Of a DNA stretch of 9,893 bases, positions 6,957 through 9,893 are shown one piece after another. The stretch's first letter is position 1. Each line of letters begins with the position of its first letter. The stretch is taken from positions 1 to 9,893 of the forward strand of contig JAPHUJ010000277.1 in assembly GCA_026193735.1 (NCBI GenBank), in the 5' to 3' direction. This stretch comes from Sulfurovum sp. Lineage in GTDB: Bacteria > Campylobacterota > Campylobacteria > Campylobacterales > Sulfurovaceae. The position numbers and the translations under genes are program-made. The notes below the pieces were generated by a model. It was not told where the DNA came from, made no database searches, and saw nothing but the letters and a program-made list of their open reading frames with translations.

Positions 6957-6971
6957 AATTGCAGTGCAATT
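6957..6971. repeat. Perfect 7-1-7 palindrome in the secA-permease gap
   Basis: AATTGCA (6957-6963) and TGCAATT (6965-6971) flank one G. The geometry suits a dimeric regulator, but I do not recognise the regulator. It is the second of four inverted repeats in this 205-bp gap. Confidence 0.5.
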
Positions 6972-7004
6972 GAGGGCACTTTTAAGACTAAAATCTAATG
7001 CAAA

Positions 7005-7023
7005 CCTTTCACTAAATGAAAGG
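7005..7023. repeat. Perfect 7-bp stem with 5-nt loop in the secA-permease gap
   Basis: CCTTTCA (7005-7011) and TGAAAGG (7017-7023) are exact complements around a 5-nt loop. On the minus-strand transcript the loop contains the TAG that closes a 20-codon ORF. Only TTT follows the stem on that strand, so it is a weak terminator at best. Confidence 0.55.
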
Positions 7024-7055
7024 ATGTGAAATACCGAATCGCAGGAAAATTCCAC

Positions 7056-7076
7056 ATATGAAACTTAGCTTCATAT
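7056..7076. repeat. Perfect 7-bp stem with 7-nt loop just after secA
   Basis: ATATGAA (7056-7062) and TTCATAT (7070-7076) pair exactly. On the minus strand the stem begins 19 nt after the secA stop, and outer bases GGAAA and TTTCC could extend it past bulges. The stem contains the ATG (7074-7072) of a 20-codon ORF. It has no following U-run, so it may be a processing or stability hairpin rather than a terminator. Confidence 0.5.
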
Positions 7077-7095
7077 ACTTTCCCCACATGTACGA

Positions 7096-9732
7096 TTATG
7101 CCAACAAGCCTTTTTTGGGTCCACTTTGTCCACAGCAGTTTTTGTATTTTTTACCCGAACCACATGGACATGGATCATTCCTTTTAGGTTTTTTGGTACC
7201 GGCAATGGGCTTAAGACCAGAGTCTTCTGTGATTACACCCTCTTCATAAGATTGATTGAATGTCGCATCTGCAACACTGCTCTCTAACTCCTCTCTGATG
7301 TGCTCAACAGCAGCCTCTTCTTCCTCCGGAGAAGTAAAGTTAAACTGTACAAGCTGAAGTACTTTCACTGCTTCAAGTTTAATGCGTACAACAAGGTCTG
7401 TAAAGAGTTTAAAACTGTCTTGTTTATACTCAGTAAGCGGATCTTTTTGATTGTATCCTCTAAGCCCGATACCTGTTTTAAGTACATCCATTTCATAAAG
7501 GTGGTCTCTCCACTGAGGATCAAGAACCTGAAGGTATAAGATACGTTCTATCTCTTGTCTTTGTTCCGGATCTATTTGAGACATTTTTGCTTCGTAAAGG
7601 TTCTCCATCATTTCTGTGATCATAGCCATGATCTCTTCTACTTCTTTGCCTTTAAAATGTTCACTTTGTACTTCAATATGAAGCTCTTCTTTAATAAGTG
7701 CGGCAAGTCTTTCTACATCATAATCTTCTGTTGGCATACCTGCAAAGATTTCAGCCTCTGTTAAAAGATGGGCTATATACTCAGCACGGTTCTCTTTGAT
7801 CTTAGCAGCAATATCAAACTCAGGATCAAGGAGCTGATTTCTAAATGCGTAGATAGCCTTTCTCTGGTGATTGGCTACATCATCATATTCTAAGATGTGT
7901 TTTCTTGACTCGTAGTGCTGATTCTCTACTTTTTTCTGGGCTTTCTCCACTGAGCGTGTTACGATCTTAGAGTCGATGTATTCACCATCTTCAACACCAA
8001 GTCTATTCATGATATTTCTGATCTTCTCTCCACCGAAGATACGAAGAAGATTGTCATCAAGACTCAGAAAAAATTGACTCTCCCCTGGGTCACCCTGACG
8101 TCCTGAACGACCTCTGAGTTGGTTGTCTATACGTCTACTCTCATGACGTTCTGTACCAAGTATCATCAGTCCGCCCAGGCTTCTTACTTCGTCATTTATC
8201 TTGATGTCAACCCCACGTCCTGCCATATTCGTAGCAACGGTTACGGCACCTTTTTGTCCCGCATTTACAATAATTTCTGCCTCTTGTGCGTGGTTTTTAG
8301 CATTGAGTATGTTATGAGGGATCTTTTCTTTTTTAAGTCTCTCATGAATCATCTCAGATTTTTCAATAGAAGCAGTCCCTATGAGTACCGGTTGTCCTTT
8401 TTTATGGAGTTCTTTAACCCTTCTTACCACTGCATCCATTTTCTCACGTTCTGTATTGTAGATAAGATCATTTTTGTCTATTCTTTCTACTGGTACATTG
8501 GTAGGGATAGAGATAACCTCAAGATTATAGATCTGTGAAAATTCAGTGGCTTCAGTTTGTGCCGTACCTGTCATACCTGCAAGTTTCTCATAGAGTCTAA
8601 AGTAATTTTGGTAAGTGATCTCTGCCAGAGTCTGTGACTCTTCTTGTATCTCAACCCCTTCTTTGGCTTCCAGTGCCTGGTGCAGTCCTTCAGAATATCT
8701 ACGGCCTTCAGAGAGTCTACCCGTAAACTCATCAACGATAATGATCTCATTATTTTGCACCACATAGTCAACATCTTTTTCGAAGATGTAGTGTGCTTTA
8801 AGCGCTTGGTCAAGGTGATGAGAGAGTGCTGCATTTTCTAGACTGTAGAGGTTGTCTACTTCAAACAGGTCTTGTGCTTTTTGAAGTCCGTCTTCTGTCA
8901 TCACAATGGTTCTATTTTTCTCATCAACGATGAAGTCACCCGTCGTTTGCTCTGGTTCACCTGCTTTGGTCTCTATTTTTTCACCACGTACCATTTGCAT
9001 AGCAATGGCGTCTGCCTGTGCATAGTAGTTATGGTCACGTTGTGTAGGACCAGAGATGATGAGTGGTGTTCTGGCTTCATCGATGAGGATGGAGTCGACT
9101 TCATCAACGATAGCATAGTTGTGTTCACGCTGCACTTTCTCTTCAGCTCTTACTTTCATGTTGTCACGAAGGTAGTCAAACCCATATTCGTTGTTCGTCC
9201 CATAAGTGATATCTGCATCGTATTGGGCTTTTCTTCCCATATCATCATGTATATCAGTTGTGATACATCCTACACTGTAACCTAAGAACTCATACAGGTT
9301 GCCCATCTCTTCGGAGTCTCTTTTTGCAAGGTAGTCATTGACTGTAACAACATGTACGCCTTTTCCTGTCATAGCATTGAGGACAACAGCAAGTGTTGCT
9401 ACAAGTGTTTTACCTTCACCTGTTTTCATTTCTGCAATGTTACCATCGTTAAGCACCATACCTCCAACCATTTGAACATCATAATGTCGCAAACCTAAAG
9501 TACGTTTCGCAGTTTCTCTAGTGATAGCAAAAGAGTCATAGAGTACATCATCTAAAGTTTTAGTGCCCCTTGTTACTTCACTTTTAAGTGCTTCGAATGC
9601 AGCTTTGAGTGCTTCATCATCCAATGCTTCATACTTGCTTTCAAGTATATTGATGTTTTTTACTTTTTTAAGATAGCTTTTTACGATTTTGTCATTTTGT
9701 GTGCCAAAAAGTTTGAGTACGCTTTTTATCAT
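7096..9732 (-). CDS. secA: SecA, preprotein translocase ATPase
   Basis: SecA is the ATP-driven motor that pushes unfolded preproteins through the SecYEG channel. This 878-aa copy appears complete. The first nucleotide-binding domain has Walker A TGEGKT at 104-109 and a DEAD-like Walker B in [20 protein letters not shown] (209-228). The preprotein cross-linking region occupies roughly 229-370, including [10 protein letters not shown] near 330-339. The second nucleotide-binding domain has [11 protein letters not shown] (501-511) and the arginine-finger segment [13 protein letters not shown] (538-550). The helical scaffold and wing follow, with WRDHLYEMD near 741-749. The C-terminal zinc tail, which binds SecB and phospholipid, has all four cysteines in [13 protein letters not shown] (855-867). 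The ATG at 9732 gives the usual N-terminus. Its ribosome site AAAGG (9748-9744) is 11 nt away and overlaps a small AGGT/ACCT hairpin that could mask it. A LolF-like permease follows on the same strand after 205 bp. In Campylobacter jejuni, as I recall, lolA lies divergently upstream; here that region is beyond the window. Confidence 0.98.
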   Translation of the reverse strand: MIKSVLKLFGTQNDKIVKSYLKKVKNINILESKYEALDDEALKAAFEALKSEVTRGTKTLDDVLYDSFAITRETAKRTLGLRHYDVQMVGGMVLNDGNIAEMKTGEGKTLVATLAVVLNAMTGKGVHVVTVNDYLAKRDSEEMGNLYEFLGYSVGCITTDIHDDMGRKAQYDADITYGTNNEYGFDYLRDNMKVRAEEKVQREHNYAIVDEVDSILIDEARTPLIISGPTQRDHNYYAQADAIAMQMVRGEKIETKAGEPEQTTGDFIVDEKNRTIVMTEDGLQKAQDLFEVDNLYSLENAALSHHLDQALKAHYIFEKDVDYVVQNNEIIIVDEFTGRLSEGRRYSEGLHQALEAKEGVEIQEESQTLAEITYQNYFRLYEKLAGMTGTAQTEATEFSQIYNLEVISIPTNVPVERIDKNDLIYNTEREKMDAVVRRVKELHKKGQPVLIGTASIEKSEMIHERLKKEKIPHNILNAKNHAQEAEIIVNAGQKGAVTVATNMAGRGVDIKINDEVRSLGGLMILGTERHESRRIDNQLRGRSGRQGDPGESQFFLSLDDNLLRIFGGEKIRNIMNRLGVEDGEYIDSKIVTRSVEKAQKKVENQHYESRKHILEYDDVANHQRKAIYAFRNQLLDPEFDIAAKIKENRAEYIAHLLTEAEIFAGMPTEDYDVERLAALIKEELHIEVQSEHFKGKEVEEIMAMITEMMENLYEAKMSQIDPEQRQEIERILYLQVLDPQWRDHLYEMDVLKTGIGLRGYNQKDPLTEYKQDSFKLFTDLVVRIKLEAVKVLQLVQFNFTSPEEEEAAVEHIREELESSVADATFNQSYEEGVITEDSGLKPIAGTKKPKRNDPCPCGSGKKYKNCCGQSGPKKGLLA

Positions 9733-9893
9733 TGTAGGTTTTACCTTTGCATAAATTGGGATTATTTTATCTAAATAGTGATTAATATTCCGTTAGCGTA
9801 CTGCAATGGCTTAACACGCTTGCCTCACAATTTTATGACAATATGACATATATTACCACTATACAAGTGCTATTTTGGTATATTTCAAGTTAT
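9733..9893. other. Upstream region of secA, no gene seen
   Basis: This 161-bp stretch at the window edge holds the likely secA promoter and no convincing ORF. It contains a spaced inverted repeat AGCGT (9795-9799) and ACGCT (9816-9820), with GTTA (9792-9795) and TAAC (9812-9815) offering an alternative pairing. It also holds a direct repeat TATGACA at 9834-9840 and 9842-9848. TATATT at 9879-9884 on the plus strand could be a -10 box for a divergent gene beyond the window; lolA would be expected from related genomes, but nothing of it is visible. Confidence 0.5.
9764..9769 (-). promoter_or_regulatory. Candidate -10 box for secA
   Basis: The minus-strand octamer GATAAAAT (9771-9764) fits the Campylobacter-type extended -10 pattern gnTAnaAT. 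Transcription would start near 9757, leaving a leader of about 25 nt with the AAAGG ribosome site. There is no clear -35. The assignment rests on position and pattern only. Confidence 0.42.

Noticed and set aside
5462..7095. The gaps on both sides of the permease are each 205 bp
   Set aside because: The match depends on my start choice and the two gap sequences share no visible similarity, so I treat it as coincidence.
7016..7249. A 77-codon plus-strand frame over the end of secA and the gap
   Set aside because: Most of it is antisense to the conserved zinc-tail coding region, it has no good ribosome site, and its residues show no family pattern.
8119..8538. A 139-codon plus-strand frame, and others of 65-137 codons at 8644-8841 and 8872-9285, opposite secA
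   Set aside because: They are antisense shadows of secA, which has full-length family similarity. Their translations are rich in Phe, Cys and His with no recognisable domain.
9795..9840. A complete tRNA gene upstream of secA on the plus strand
   Set aside because: The anticodon stem cannot close, no GGTTCGAATCC-like T-arm follows, and there is no acceptor stem.

Overview
The window looks like a chromosomal segment from a Campylobacterota (formerly Epsilonproteobacteria) genome, perhaps a Sulfurovum- or Sulfurimonas-like lineage. Reasons: AT-rich DNA; -10 boxes without clear -35 elements; a SecA of 878 residues with the usual zinc-binding tail; and a LolC/LolE-type permease just downstream of secA on the same strand. 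I recall the same pairing in Campylobacter jejuni, where lolA lies on the other side of secA. The genus is an inference. The window has no rRNA, complete tRNA, CRISPR array, insertion sequence or phage gene.

Layout. Plus strand, 14-3638: a large inner-membrane-anchored AsmA/YhdP-like protein (863 aa), then a secreted 328-aa protein of no recognised family that carries about eight copies of a short degenerate motif. Minus strand, 9732 down to 3644: secA, a LolC/LolE (LolF-like) permease whose start I place at 6890, and a mid-sized MscS-family mechanosensitive channel with a long periplasmic helical domain. The two gene sets converge at 3638/3644 with only 5 bp between stop codons and no visible terminator. 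The plus-strand pair looks more AT-rich than the minus-strand genes.

Function. All five genes concern the cell envelope: inter-membrane lipid traffic (AsmA-like), protein export (SecA), lipoprotein release toward the outer membrane (LolF-like) and osmotic protection (MscS). Apart from the unknown repeat protein they are recognisable housekeeping families, and I see no strong case for a wholly new multi-gene system. The best leads are the repeat protein beside the AsmA-like gene, a 29-bp perfect palindrome inside it, and two short intergenic regions (205 bp each) rich in inverted repeats: one before mscS and one between secA and the permease. The permease gap also holds a 20-codon ORF that begins in one hairpin and ends in another.
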